DNA of 64,000 bases from Prorocentrum cordatum (taxonomy: Eukaryota; Sar; Dinophyceae; Prorocentrales; Prorocentraceae): NCBI GenBank assembly GCA_963575745.1, contig CAUYUJ010010413.1:386952-450951 (forward strand). The letters are read 5' to 3'. The notes under the pieces were generated by a model. It saw only the letters and a list, made by a program, of their open reading frames with translations, was not told where the DNA came from and searched no databases. Both the position numbers and the translations under genes were made by a program. This document shows positions 11,109 through 22,225 of the stretch, one piece after another; the first letter of the stretch is position 1, and each line of letters starts with the position of its first letter.

Positions 11109-11999
11109 AGCATCAGGGACAACATTTTCGACGCCGCAGACCTTGAAGGCGACGGGATGGTCGACTTGTGGGAGGTGATGTCGTATATGCTCGGTCGGAA
11201 AAAAACTCCCGTGGAGGTGCTGCTGTACGACGTGTCCAAGGGTTTCGCCCAGAAGTGGAGCAAGGTCCTCATGGGCAAAACGGTTCAGGCTGCTCATACC
11301 GGCGTGCTTGTATACAACAGCGAGTACTGGTACGGCGGAGATGTCTACCGCAGCGAGCCGCCGTGCACCAAGTGTTTCGGGGAGCCCCTCAAACAGTACT
11401 CCGATTCGGAGCCTCTCGAGTGGTCGGAGCAGCGCCCAGACCTGCCGGTTGTTAGGATAGGGTACACGTTCGTCACGCACGACGAGTTCGTGTCTTGGCT
11501 TGCCGAGAAAATGGTCCCGCTGTATGACCGGGCGAGGTATGATATCCTCACGCATTCGTGCAACCATTTCACGAACGAGGTCGTGACGTTCCTCACGGGG
11601 CAACCGTTGCCGAAGCGTATATTCGATCTCCAGAAGGCGTTCCTGACCCCCACCCTGATCGCCATGCGGCCCTTCTTGAACAAATTCATGTGCTGCTTTG
11701 GGGATGCCCAGAAGAGGATCGACGCGTCCACAGGTTTCGCCGAAGACTACATGCCGGAGAACAGGCATGATAATCACGATGCTCTGATATCCGAGGTTCT
11801 CGGCACAGGCGAGACGGTCGTCCTCACAGGCCTGGACGGCCTGGAGAAGCACGACCACGTCCTTGGCAAGATTAACGATGCATCAAAGGACGGCCACAAG
11901 TTTGACGTTACTTACTTCGACCCCATCCAGGAGAAACTCGTCAAGGCGAAGGGCGTCGATGCCCTGAAAGTGAGGCGGCTTTCGGGAGACCCGCAATGA
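11109..11999 (+). CDS. EF-hand/PPPDE protein, exon 2 (EF-hand 4 and peptidase domain)
   Basis: Continues gene 1. It opens with the fourth EF-hand (D-L-E-G-D-G-M-V-D-L-W-E, about 11141-11176), followed by a PPPDE/DeSI-type domain. This is a papain-like fold that removes SUMO or ubiquitin in characterised members. Candidate catalytic residues are His at 11295 (context AAHTGVLVY) and Cys at 11559 (context THSCNHFTNE). The domain also holds the usual YGGDVY-like and GQPLP motifs. A C-terminal segment from about residue VVLTGLDG to DALKVR resembles a small beta-rich add-on. The stop is TGA at 11997-11999. Fusion of Ca-binding EF-hands to a DeSI peptidase suggests a calcium-controlled deconjugase, which is inference. 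The acceptor is uncertain: TTGGAG|AGC at 11109 and GGCAG|ATC at 11094 both keep phase 0. Confidence 0.85.
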   Translation, partial: SIRDNIFDAADLEGDGMVDLWEVMSYMLGRKKTPVEVLLYDVSKGFAQKWSKVLMGKTVQAAHTGVLVYNSEYWYGGDVYRSEPPCTKCFGEPLKQYSDSEPLEWSEQRPDLPVVRIGYTFVTHDEFVSWLAEKMVPLYDRARYDILTHSCNHFTNEVVTFLTGQPLPKRIFDLQKAFLTPTLIAMRPFLNKFMCCFGDAQKRIDASTGFAEDYMPENRHDNHDALISEVLGTGETVVLTGLDGLEKHDHVLGKINDASKDGHKFDVTYFDPIQEKLVKAKGVDALKVRRLSGDPQ

Positions 12000-12693
12000 G
12001 ATTCGCGGCTGCGCAAGGGCTGCGCAAGGGCTGCCCGTGCCATGCGAAGAGGAAAAGACAGAAGCGGCTAGAGAGTTCAATGCTGGCGGGAGCAAAAGAT
12101 CTTCCCCACAAGAGATGACCATTTGTTTTAGGTTCAGGGGTTCTGGAGCGGGACACGTTTCACTGGCTGTGTAAATGCGTTGTTTTGGTGTTCAGCATGC
12201 GTTTCCAAAGTCGAGCCGCTTAGAGCAGTTGGCACGCCTGTGTAGCTTTTTGTCAGCTGTCCTCGTGGCGTGAGCGAGAATGGCATGACCTTGTTCGTGC
12301 GCCAAGTTGTATTGGTGGGTGTGGTGGAGCCGCTGTGGAGGGTGATTGCGGCAGGTCCGTGCTGTGTCGACACGGCGGCGATGGCAGCGCAGGCGTTCTT
12401 TCAAGGCATGAGGGCCGCCAGTGGCCCGGAGCCGGCCGATGTCGAAGGATGTTCGCTGGCGGAAAGACGCGAATATCGGAGGTGGATAGACCTCCCACCC
12501 TGACACGTCGATTAGCGAAGTGGCCGTTTTCGGTTCGCGAGAGGGCGTCGTGGGAGGTTTGTCCACCGCCGAGAACATACAAGGGTGAAAGATCGACGCG
12601 GTGTCTGACACAGACGTCAACGTCATCGCGACGCGAACCTGCTGCAGAGGATGACTTGGTGAAGCCTCTCGCTGCGCACAGACAGTCCCCCCC
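12000..12693. other. 3' flank of gene 1, nothing recognised
   Basis: No coding region or RNA gene is supported. A short direct duplication (GGCTGCGCAA) lies at 12008-12030. The segment probably contains the 3' UTR; no polyadenylation signal can be assigned with confidence. Confidence 0.35.
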
Positions 12694-12701
12694 GGGTAGT
12701 C

Positions 12702-12887
12702 TTAAGTCGGGCCTGTCCCCCTACAGGGGGATTTTGGACGAAAAATAAAAAATGCCCCAAAAATAATCCCAAAATGGTCCAACAATAGTCTGGGGACTAT
12801 TTTTTTAGTATTTTTTGACCTTCTTGGTGTATTTCTGGGCTATTTCTTATTTTTCGTCGCAAGCCCTCTGTAAAACGCCCGACTTAA
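12702..12887. mobile_element. MITE family 1, copy b, with 8-bp target duplication
   Basis: A 186-bp element with ends TTAAGTCGGGC and GCCCGACTTAA, flanked by the perfect direct repeat GGGTAGTC at 12694-12701 and 12888-12895. It shares the CCCCCTACAG, GGGATTTT and GACGAAAAATAAAAAAT segments with copy a at 751-910. Non-coding. A TTAA (piggyBac-type) reading of the ends is not supported, because copy a lacks TTAA. Confidence 0.85.
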
Positions 12888-13021
12888 GGGTAGTCCCGGC
12901 AGGCCTCAGCAGGCCTCCCGAGCAGTCCGGGGCGGCCTCAACATCTCGAATCTGGGGCGCGGAGCGCCCCGGGGGCGTCGCTTGGCATCGACTCGCGTCG
13001 GTCAGCGTCGATCCGCAAGTA

Positions 13022-13215
13022 GGGAAACAAACACTGACATAAACACAAGAGCTCGGAGGTCCGCGCGGATTTCTCGGGTCCGCGTTGGGGCCCCTCGGCG
13101 GCGCCTCCGGCGCCGCCCCTGGCGCGCTTCGCGCACCAGGGAGGGGGTCCAGCGCGGATCCAAGAAATCCGCGCGGACCTTCGAGTTCTTATGTTTATGT
13201 CATTTTTCGTTCCCC
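13022..13215. mobile_element. Fold-back MITE, family 4, copy b
   Basis: Arms of about 55 bp are inverted. The left arm runs GGGAAACAAACACTGACATAA to GGTCCGCGCGGATTTC. The right arm is the reverse complement of a nearly identical sequence ending GAACGAAAAATGACATAA. They enclose a loop rich in GGCGCC. Related copy at 1734-1932. No clean target duplication is visible. Confidence 0.75.
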
Positions 13216-13329
13216 TAGCAGGAGCCAGCATGGTGGCACGGGAGGCTGCCATGGAGTTGCCACCGAAGCCTGCGCGCAGCTCGAAGCCTCACTGGGAGGA
13301 TTGCTGCTTGCATGGGGGACTGGCCCAAT

Positions 13330-13495
13330 AGGGGTCAGGAGGGGAATAACACACAGGCACAATTCATAGTCGATCCCCAGGAAAATATGCGGACATATGG
13401 GAAGTGGGGGGGGGAAGACGAAAACCTAGAAAAGGTTGGAAAATATGGGGAATCCTTTTATTTGTGTATCTAGTTGTGTGTCCCAGGGCCCCTTC
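13330..13495. mobile_element. MITE-like repeat, family 3, copy c
   Basis: Same ends as 278-445: CAGGAGGGGAATAACACACAG on the left, and GGGGAATCC followed by TTGTGTGTCCCAGGGCCCC on the right. Non-coding. Confidence 0.5.
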
Positions 13496-13794
13496 AAGGG
13501 GGGAGACTTGCCCGCGGGTGGGAGCCTGGCACAGCGCACCCTGTGCGTTGTGCCCCGGCGCCGCTCGCGGGCGGACCCTGCCCGTGGTGAGCTTTTGTTG
13601 TTGCGCAGGCGCGGTTTCCCCCTCCGCCGTGGCGAAATGACAGCGCCACGGCAGAGCTCGTCCGTGGCACGCATCGGAAGAGCGCCATCACCTTCATCGT
13701 CATCGCCCCGTCCTCGAGGTTCTGATCTTCCTGGCTCTTCAGCTTCACATTCTTCCACGTCCTCGTCATCGTGGAGTGTCGGACTCGGCGGGCG

Positions 13795-13885
13795 GGTACG
13801 ACATCTGCTGCATGCAGCTGGTTGCGGCCCCGCCGCCGGGCACCTTCGTGGATTCGCCGGCGCCTCCCGGCGCTGGAGCCGACTC
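13795..13885 (+). repeat. Dispersed repeat D1, partial copy 3
   Basis: Shares GGTACGACATCTGCTGC and ATGCAGCTGG with the D1 copy at 1093-1545, then diverges. Confidence 0.45.
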
Positions 13886-14053
13886 GTTGACCCCGCCTCC
13901 GCTGCTACCCACCCATCCGTCCGACCCGACAGTCCCTGAGTCCCCCCCGAGCGGTCAGGCCGCTCAGGACAGCAGAGGAACCTGGGGATTGCCCCCGCCC
14001 CGAGAGGGGTATTGCGAAGGCCTTACGGCTGGTGCCGCCGACCCTGAGGGGGG

Positions 14054-14058
14054 ATGAC

Positions 14059-14090
<32 letters not shown>

Positions 14091-14119
14091 CGACGACGGC
14101 GGCAGCGGCGGCGGCGGCC

Positions 14120-14188
<69 letters not shown>

Positions 14189-14250
14189 TCGACGTCGACG
14201 ACGACGACGGCGGCAGCGGCGGCGGCGGCCACGACGATGACGACGCTGAT
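14054..14250 (+). repeat. (GAC)n microsatellite
   Basis: Long GAC array interrupted twice by GGCGGCAGCGGCGGCGGC. A second shorter (GAC)n array lies at 14818-14876. Poly-Asp, Thr or Arg frames are artefacts. Confidence 0.95.
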
Positions 14251-14279
14251 GTGGATCAGAGTCCTCAGGAATGCTTCTT

Positions 14280-14640
14280 GGGCTCTCTTCGGAGCGCTCG
14301 GCCTCTTGGAGCTTTCTGGGGACCGCCTTGGGGGCCTGTTGGGCTGCTTCGGGCGATCTTGGGTGGCTGCGATCTTGGGTGCCTCGTGGGCCGTCTTGGA
14401 GCGTCGGGAAGCCGAAAAGGCCAGAACGCCCCAATTTTTTTTTAAGCAACGGGAAATCAATGGAGCTTGCCTCGTGGTGCCCTCGTGGGTGTGCTCTTGG
14501 AGGCCTCTTGGCCTATCTAGAGGCTATCTCGGGCGTCTTGGACCGATCGTTCGGCGATTCGGGGCCCACTTGGACCGTCTTGAAGGTTGCTTGGGGCATT
14601 CTTGGCTGGTCTAAAGGCTTTTTGGGGCTCGAGGACCCCC
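14280..14640 (+). repeat. Degenerate GCCTCTTGG/GGCTTCGG repeats
   Basis: Same degenerate texture as 8585-9010; no fixed unit and no coding support. Confidence 0.4.
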
Positions 14641-14816
14641 CAGGGGATGGTATTCGGACCCCGGACCCCCCCCGCTATTTTCCCCTGGGGACCCCCTCCC
14701 AGGGATCCACCTCTGGACCCCCCCACGGCAGGGAAGGGATCAAAGGGAAGAGCTTCCTTTCCACTTAATTATATACGACTTTCTTCCATTTCTTTGTTCC
14801 TGAATTCCCGTGGGAC

Positions 14817-14865
<49 letters not shown>

Positions 14866-15224
14866 AACGACGACTCAAACGGAAAAGCGTCTCACACACG
14901 CCGAAATGTCCGTGGATTCGGGCGCACCATTATCGAGGATGGCCACCTCCCCCACCGCATATCCCCGAGTTGGCCTCCAGTTTTCTTGCACGGCCGAAGC
15001 CCCCACAAGGTCGGGGATTGGGGTCGCCATGCCCCCCCGTTATGGCAGGCCATCCAAGTGGTATCACTTCTTGCTTTTCCCAGCCATCCTATGTTGAGTT
15101 GGGTCCTCGCCTTGAGTCAGCAGCGCCTGGCGTCCAACCCCTTCCTTCCTTCGTTCTCGCCCTCCTCCCGTCCCAACTCTTGCCTCTGCCTTCCGCATGT
15201 CTCCGTTCTCGCACACCCCTCACA

Positions 15225-16420
15225 TGCTTCGTGGCCCCACAGGGAACTCCACCTAAGGCCCCAGCGGTTTCGCCCGCATGCCGCCGCCACCCCATTTAGG
15301 CGCACCCCTCACGCGTTTCGTGGCGGGAGCTCCACCTAAGGCCCCAGTGGTTGCTCCCGCATGCCGCCGCCACCCCACTTTGGCGCACCCCTTTCGCGTT
15401 TCGTGGCCCCATTTGGAGCTCCACATGAGGCCCCAGTAGTTGCGCCCGCATGCCGCCGCAACCCAATTTGGACGCACCCTTCGCACGTGTCGTGGCCGCT
15501 CCAGCTAAGGCCCCAGTGGTTGCGCCCACATGCCGCCGCCACCCCACGTTGGCACACCCCTCGCACGCCTCGTGCTCCATAGGGAGCTCCATCGAAGGCC
15601 CCAGTGGTTGCGCTCGCATGCCGCCGCCACCCCACTTTGGCGCGCCCATCACAAGTTTAGTGGCCCCATGGGGAGCCCCACCTAGGGCCCCAGCGGTTGT
15701 GTTCCCATGCCTTCTCCAGGCCATGTCGGCATACCCCTCACACGTTTCGTGGCCCTTCAGGGACACCTAATGCCCCAGTGGTTGCGCCCGCATGCCGCCG
15801 CCACTCTACTTTGGCGCACCCCTCACACGTTCCGTTGTCCCACAGGGAGCTCCACCTAAGGCCCCAGTGGTTGCGCCCGCATGATAGGAAGCTCCACCGA
15901 AGGCCCTAGTGGCAGTAATCGCATGCGCGACCGCGCCCATGTCGGCACACCTTTCAAATTGGGCGCTATAGAGAGTTCCACCTAAGGACCCATTGGTAGG
16001 AACCGCATGCGTGACTAGGCCCATTTCGGCACACCCCTCGCACGCTTCGTGGCCCCATAGGGGGCTCCGCAGAAGGCCCCAGTGGCGAAAGTCGCATGCG
16101 TGAGGCGCCGATGTCGGCATATCCACCACACGTTTCGTGGCCCTGTCGGAAGTTCCACCTAAGGCCCCATTGGCAGGAATCGCATGCGAGACCGTGCCCA
16201 TATAGGCACACTCCTCACACTTGGTCCCATAAGGAGCTCCACATAAGCCCCCACTGAGCTGACAGGAATTGCGTGCGTTACCGCGCCCATTTCGGCACAC
16301 CTTTCGCATGTTTCGCGGCCACCTAGGAATCTCCACCGAAGGCCCCATCGGCAGGAATCGCATGCGTTACCGCCCGTTGCACTTTTCGAGGCCCTGTAGG
16401 AGCTCTACCAAAGGCCCCGC
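15225..16420 (-). repeat. 88-90-bp satellite, about 13 degenerate units
   Basis: Each unit contains GTGGCCCCATAGGGAGCTCC, CCTAAGGCCCCAGTGGTTG, GCATGCCGCCGCCACCCC and a GGCGCACCCCTCACACGTTTC-like segment. Units diverge toward the 3' end (15890-16420), where CATGCG replaces the CCGCCGCC part. The same satellite occurs at 50965-52020 in the opposite orientation. Open frames here are repeat-driven. Confidence 0.9.
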
Positions 16421-16874
16421 CGCCTGCTGCTTCCCAGACCGCGTCCTGCTGCTACACAGGGCCTGGCCGACAGACTCAGATCAGCCGTGACGGGTTACAT
16501 CCAGATGTAACCCGATGTAACCCGTTGCGACTGACCCATGCGACCCCATCAGCAACGTCGCTCCGTCCTTCTCACGCAACGCCTTAGTCCTTCTGCTAGC
16601 CCCCATCCCTTAGTTTTCACCTGTCTTGCGGCACTTGCAGCTGCATCTGGTTGGGTCCTTCGCCAGGCTGATTTATGCATGCAAAGCGTCAACCCCCAAG
16701 AGGTCAGGACTCCTTCCCAAGGACCGGCTTGTCGTCCTAAGACGTGACGGCACAGGGGCCCAGCGAGGACCCCCAGAGGCTGAAAATCGTCCAAAATCTA
16801 CTGTTGTGATTTTTGTCACGTCGAGAGGAGGGGGGGGTCCCTCCTCTCTCCCAGGGCCTCGGTCTCCTCCCCCA

Positions 16875-17116
16875 CCCTCATTCCAGATCCGCCGCATTGT
16901 GGTAGATTTTCCGAGTGAGAGTTTGTCGGAAATGCACCCTACACGATGTGATAAAGTGGGGCGGGCGTTTCCGCCTCAGAGAAGTCGTGCAGACGTTTCC
17001 GCAAAGGTATGGCGGAAACAGCGACGGCTAAGTAGGGCGGAAATTGACATCAAAGGAGCCTGAACAGTAGGGCGGAGACTTCCGCCTTGCCAACAATGGC
17101 GGATCCGGGGTCAGGG
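16875..17116. mobile_element. MITE family 2, copy b, with 8-bp target duplication
   Basis: A 242-bp element with ends CCCTCATTCCAGATCCGCC and the reverse complement of CCCTGACCCCGGATCCGCC. It is flanked by the perfect direct repeat CTCCCCCA at 16867-16874 and 17117-17124. The interior carries AGTAGGGCGGA motifs near 17033 and 17067. Non-coding. Confidence 0.85.
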
Positions 17117-17194
17117 CTCCCCCAGGCGCTGGGCCCGGACATGGTGGCGACGGGCACGCCCGCCGCGACCCCTGCACACCGCCGGGGTGCAGAA

Positions 17195-17390
17195 AGGGCG
17201 GGAGGAGGAGGAGGAGCTCGGAGGAGGAGGAGGAGGACGAGGAGGACGAGGAGGAGGAGGAGGAGTCTAGGAGGAGGCGGAGGAGGAGGAGGGAGATGAG
17301 GAGGAGGAGGAGGAGGAGGAGGAGGAGGAGGAGGAAGAGGAGAAGGAGGAGGAGGAGGTGGAGGAGGAGAAGGAGGAAGAGGAGGAAAAG
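17195..17390 (+). repeat. (GGA)n tract at the 5' border of LINE-2
   Basis: Purine-rich GGA/GAG array ending in GAGGAAAAG (17382-17390), the sequence that reappears at the 3' border of LINE-2 (22224-22232). Confidence 0.95.
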
Positions 17391-17392
17391 GG

Positions 17393-17414
17393 TCCGTTGC
17401 CATTTTGGCTCAAG
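17393..17414 (+). other. DinoSL relic (spliced-leader sequence)
   Basis: Matches the 22-nt dinoflagellate spliced leader at all but one position (TCCGTTGCC where the canonical leader has CCGTAGCC), with the core GCCATTTTGGCTCAAG intact. It directly follows the GGA tract (two extra G residues) and opens LINE-2. In dinoflagellates the leader is added to mRNA 5' ends by trans-splicing. Its presence in genomic DNA at an element's 5' end indicates reverse transcription of a trans-spliced RNA. Confidence 0.9.
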
Positions 17415-17518
17415 ATGTTGTGGCGCACGCTCTGTGTACGGTACATCCTTGAGTGGGCAGCCTTCCTTGAGGAGTCGCACTTGTGTGCAAGCATAAGCGG
17501 GATTGTTTTCTTCGTATC

Positions 17519-18010
17519 ATGCCTGTGTGTGGGAACTGTGGTTGTCGCAAAAACCGACACCGGTATACATATTGCAAGCACTGTGGCGTGGTCTTGCCGC
17601 ACGTGTCTCCCTCGTCGTATTGCAAGCCTTCGGGAGCGTGGAGCGACAACAACAAGAATGGCAACGGCAAGCGTGGTGGCTATTCTAAACAACAGTGGGA
17701 TCAGTGGCGCTCTTCTGCTACCACTCCTGCTGTTCATTCTCTCTCTTATGCAGAGCTGCAGCCGTTGGTGGACATGCCAGAGGCTCAGTTTGAGGCTGCC
17801 TCGCTTTTCATGTCGGCAGCGCAGAAGAAGGAGTTGGTCAAGCGTCGTGCCATGCGCGCTGGCGATCCTGAGGTCGTCTCTCGCGCGGCTCAGCAGCAGC
17901 ATATTGATGTGCGCACGCAGCTGGCAAGTACACGCGCCAAGCTTGGCAAGGCTGAGGAGGTCATGGCCGAGCATTTTGACAACGTGCGCGCGTCGTCGAC
18001 AGTGAAGTGA
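17519..18010 (+). pseudogene. LINE-2 ORF1, zinc-ribbon protein (frameshifted)
   Basis: The first ATG in frame gives MPVCGNCGC and a CKHCG pair about 15 residues later, a probable zinc ribbon. A basic, Gln-rich and helical region follows. The frame closes at 18010, but the neighbouring frame continues smoothly with SDLDSCDDAWADADD from about 18007, so a one-base change broke the frame here. LINE-3 ORF1 (24004) begins with a comparable WWACSRC/CSCG pair, suggesting related elements. Confidence 0.65.
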
Positions 18011-21000
18011 CCTGGACTCGTGCGACGATGCTTGGGCCGACGCCGACGACACCGCCATCTCTACTGCACAACTTCTCTTGCATAGTCATACGTCGCAGGC
18101 TGCGCTGGAGGCTCTTCGTGGTAAGAATATTCATCTTGGGCTGTCTACTGATCAGTGTCGTGGCATTGCGCAGGCCATGGTTGAATCCATCAAGCGCTGT
18201 CGCGACGAGTGCATCGAGTGGAGGGCCAGAGAGAAGCTGCGCAAGACTGTTGCGGCCCCAGATGAAAAATGGAGGATCTTTAACACAGTTTCGCGTTCTG
18301 CTTCGAAGCGGTGGTGCTTTCTCACCACCAACGTCACTACATGGTCTAGTTTCGAACACGCTCAAGATGTTAAGTTCAAGTTTGTTGTGATTGGTGTCCA
18401 GGAGACGCATTTCAAATCTGAACAATGTGATTCTCATGAGGCGCGATTACGTAAGGTTGGGTACTCGGCCAAGCTCACTTTTGGGGTTCCCACGGGCACA
18501 GGAGGTCTTGCGGGAGGTCTTGGCTTTTTGGTTCCCTCGCACATTGTGCTCTCCACTGTCTTGGGGCATGACTCGGTACTTTGGCCTGGCAGGGCCATGG
18601 CGTTGCGTATAGGTGGCGTTATCAAGGGCGGCATCGCTATGTATCTTCGGCACTCCTCGGGGCTCGGGGCGTTCAGTTGGGGCATCTTGAGCAAGGTTGG
18701 ATCGCCTCTCAAGCAGATAGGGCCCCCGTTCGTCATCTCCGCAGGTTGGCAGTTTGAACCAGCGTCTTTACAGAGCAGTGGATGGCCTGCTGCGTTAGAC
18801 GCCATTGTGTTCCACGCAAATCGTGGCGCGTGCAGGCCTGCTGACAATCATATCGATTACGTTGTGCTCAGTAGTTCTCTCGCTCGTGATTGCACCGTGG
18901 TCGTTCGCTTTGACATCCCAACGGCTTCGCATTTTCCCGTCCAGCCTTCCTTTCGAGCGCTTCCTGGAGATGAAACCGTGCAGATGACACCGGTTCCTCG
19001 TCGGTTTCCTGTTGTTTATTCCGCTGGGCCGCGCGCCACCGCCGCCCTCCCCCCCCCCATTGGGGCGAGGTCGCCTTGGAGCTGGATGAGGGGGAGAGTG
19101 TCTCGGGAAAGCGGTATCTCTTCATTGAGCATCGTGAGCGCGAGTGGCTTGCGATTTTCAGATTCCTCCAAAAGATGTCCTTGCGTGCGCGGGCAACTCT
19201 GCGGTTCCGAGGCTTTCTGATCGACCCACGCGACGACTTGGTCCTCCCAGGTTCCCCAAGTTGCCCGCCATCGCCGTCTGGTGGAGGAAGGCCACCGTGG
19301 CCTTAGAGGAGTTCTTGGCCCCCAATAAGATCCAGGTTTGGGCTGATGCAGTCACCTGCTCGCGCCGACTGTCTCGCGCGCATCTTTTGCGGCGGGGGCC
19401 TTTCTATTTAGCGTGGCCTCGACTTCCCGAGCGAGCCAGAGCTATTCCGACACCAGTTGCACAGCTGGTGTTGTCATGGGCTCGACTGGCCGCCGAGAAC
19501 GAGGCGGAGCGAGCCGCGCAGCAGAAGGATATTAAGTGGTACAGGTGGACAGATCGGCATTCTGAGACTGGAGCTTCTGCTTTGTACTCGTACTCAGCGC
19601 TGCCCACACCGTGGCAGCCATCGCGCATGGATCATTCCACTTTGCGACCTGCCACGTCTCGTGAACAGATGAAGGTGCTGCAGGCGCTTGAGTTCGTGCG
19701 TCGTTGCCGCTTGATGCAGGCCGCCATCGAGAGCGGGATGCTCCGTCTTTGAATTTCCATGCATCGTATGCCACGGGTGTTGGACATGCAAAGCATTGCC
19801 AGTGATCTGATTCGCGTAAAGCAGACCATCGCACCTGGTTGTCAGTTTGCGAAGGTGGTGATGCAACTTCTGCTGTTGGGACCTCTGCGTCAAGTGCAGT
19901 CCAGTTTCAGGCGTGTCATGATGAGAGTCAATGTGGACGACTTCGGCTTGCAACGCAATGGGGCCTCTGATCGTGTTCAGCAGGATCTCACTGGTGCTGC
20001 CAACGTGCTTGCTAGTCTGTTATCTGCGGTGGATATGAGACTTTCAGTGGGCACGGGCAGGGTTGTCTCCAACTGTATCACTTCACGACGTGGCCTCACG
20101 CGTTCTCTTCGCAATATTGGCATGTTGGGCGTCGCCACTGAGCGCAATCGTGGAGGCGACAATTCTGCTGGGCGCGCGCGAGGTAAACCAGTTGTCAAAG
20201 CACGGCTGAGCACGGCCACAGCGAGACGCAAGCGCATGCCAATGCTCAAGTCGGGCAGACCGCGCAGGAAGCTGTTGGCTAGCATGGCGCGCGCTGCCTT
20301 TGAGGGCGCTGTCAGCTATGTCACTGCAGTGTTGGGCCTTGACAGCGGTGAGCTCAACCGGCTGCGGTCATTGGCTGGCAAGTTACAGGATCATCATCCC
20401 GACGGCCGATCCAGAACACTGGCTTTGGTGATTGCGCCGAACACTGAATTGGATCCAATGTTTCGTGCCCCGCGGCTGCCAATCAAATTTCCTCTGCAGT
20501 GCTGGTGGGGGGAACGGTTGCCGAGGAGGTCTATCACGGTCGCTGTCAATGCCGCTGCTACTCATGTTGCAGCGCTGTCTAATCCGTGGCGGTACATTCG
20601 TGGACCTTTCTCTGCTGCCGTCGCTACCTTGCACCGAGTTGGCGCGGGTGTTGAACCGATGACTGCATGGGCTCTGCCTGGCGGCTCCACCTTGAACCCC
20701 GCCGAGGTCTGCGTCGCCGTCATTCGCAGGGTGCCTCATCTCATTTGCATCCGCTGGCAGTCAAGACAAATTGCTGAGCATCTGAGTTTGAGCGCGGTGT
20801 CTTAATTCAACCCATAGTTAAATTCCGTCGGTCCGAGGCCCCTGCCCAGCCACGTGCGTATGTGAGGTCTTGTTTCATCGGGGATCAATGGCCGATGTAT
20901 CGACAGTTGGTGCTGGCCACGGCGCGCAACCTTTTTCTTCTGCAAAGTTTGTCTGCAGGCGCGTGAGTCTGAAGTTAGTGGCGCGCTCGTGCGCCGGCAT

Positions 21001-22225
21001 GCCGCTTGTGAGTGCGCCGATTTCAGTAACACTTGGGAAAGAACCGCCCCCCTTCCTTCCTGGCCTTGCCGAGGCCACTCTGAGTGCTCTGCTTGCGTGT
21101 CTCTCGGCCGAGAGGTAAATTGTCCCCGTGCCTGAGCTCCATAGGCTCGATGCTCAGAACATTCCCTCGGACTTCTGGCACTTAGGCCCCCCTGAAGACC
21201 TCGCGGGGGATCCGTTTATTGACGGGTCGCTCTTTGAAGGCGACTGGCCAGAGCATGCGGCCGCAGGCTGGGCCGTGCGCGCGCTTTGTCGTCGCAGTCG
21301 CTTGATCGTCGCGCGTCTCGAGAGCCACGAGCCATTGTTTGCGGCCTTATCTTGACCATTGTTCCGCCCACTAATGAAGCAGAACTGACTGCGTCTTGTT
21401 TTGCCCTCGGGCATGCAATGCCAGGCAGTGCTATCCATGCTGGCAGTCTCTACGCGTGGAAAGGAGTTCGTGTGCGAGGCCAGCAGGATTGGTGCCATTG
21501 TCTTTCCCGCCATGCGGTCTTGTGGCGTGAAGTTTGGAGGCTGAGTCACGATGGAGGTGATGATATGTGATGATGACCCCACTCGGCTCGTTGCAAAGAT
21601 CAAGTCGCATCCTTCCGTTGAAGATTGCCGTCTCGGACGCACCGCCCCGAGGCTCAATGCAGGCAATCGTCTTGCCGACGCTGTCGCTCGCTGGGCTGCG
21701 CGGGCGACCCGTCTGTCCGAGGCTCAGCGGGACCTCGTCCACCGTCGGCTTCAGATCTTGACGCAGTGGGCCAGGTACTGCGCTAGTGTTTGGGAGGGCG
21801 ACGACACGTTCCACCCGTCGCAGGTTCAGAGAGGTCGCCCTCCCCAGCCCGCCCTCCATCTTGTTCAGGACAAGCCAGCTTGTTTACTTGAGCGTGCTGT
21901 TGCTGCCTCTCGCGAATTTCTCAGCGAGGGTATTGTTCCGCATGCGCTTCTGCAGTTTTTGCTTACTCGCGATGTCGTGCTCGTGTGTTGTGTATCCCGT
22001 CAAGCCATCTGTTCTGACCGCACAGGCACTCTTGGTCATCCTTGCAAGCCCAAGAGATCCGCCTGGGCCACCAAGATCTGGGATCGTCTCGGACGAGGTG
22101 AGTACAGGCATGTCTCTTCTCGTCGGCTGCTGCATGTTCGTGGTAAGCGCGCGGTTATGATGCAATCAGATGTTCCTTTTGCTTGCTCATCGGAGATTGC
22201 CTGGCGCGCAAGGTCTTGCCAATGA
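18011..22225 (+). pseudogene. LINE-2 ORF2: APE endonuclease, partial RT, RNase H (broken)
   Basis: The APE-like domain starts with NVTTWSSFEH (about 18330) and includes VIGVQETHF and NHIDYVVLSS. The frame breaks near 19000-19220 and 19752. From 19765 the RT resumes only at its C-terminal half: the GCQFAK segment, then VNVDDFGLQ (the DD box, about 19930-19956) and thumb-like sequence. The fingers and first catalytic Asp motif are missing, so a deletion lies near 19750. RNase H pieces are FIDGS (about 21215), NEAELTA (about 21375) in another frame, and KIKSHPSVEDC with GNRLADAVARWAA (21600-21715) in a third. The order APE-RT-RNase H is the usual one. Function is lost. Confidence 0.75.

Larger units (their letters stand above)
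17391..22223 (+). mobile_element. LINE-2: non-LTR retrotransposon beginning with the dinoflagellate spliced leader
   Basis: The element is bounded by purine-rich GGA tracts and by a 9-bp direct repeat GAGGAAAAG at 17382-17390 and 22224-22232. Its first bases are GG followed by a near-perfect DinoSL. It carries ORF1 with a zinc-ribbon start (17519), an APE-type endonuclease (about 18320-18960), a reverse transcriptase that keeps only its C-terminal half (19765-20805) and a split RNase H (21128-21750). Several frameshifts and an internal deletion make it non-functional. The last sense codon abuts the 3' repeat, so the stop codon overlaps flanking DNA and the 3' end looks truncated. Because the 9-bp repeat is purine-rich, part of that match could be chance. 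Confidence 0.8.

Noticed and set aside
12698-12891. piggyBac-type element with TTAA duplication
   Set aside because: The sister copy at 751-910 has no TTAA, and both copies have perfect 8-bp duplications outside the ends.
15225-16420. Open frames with repeated HPSHVSWP-like peptides
   Set aside because: Translation of the 88-bp satellite; similar peptides appear at 51-52 kb for the same reason.
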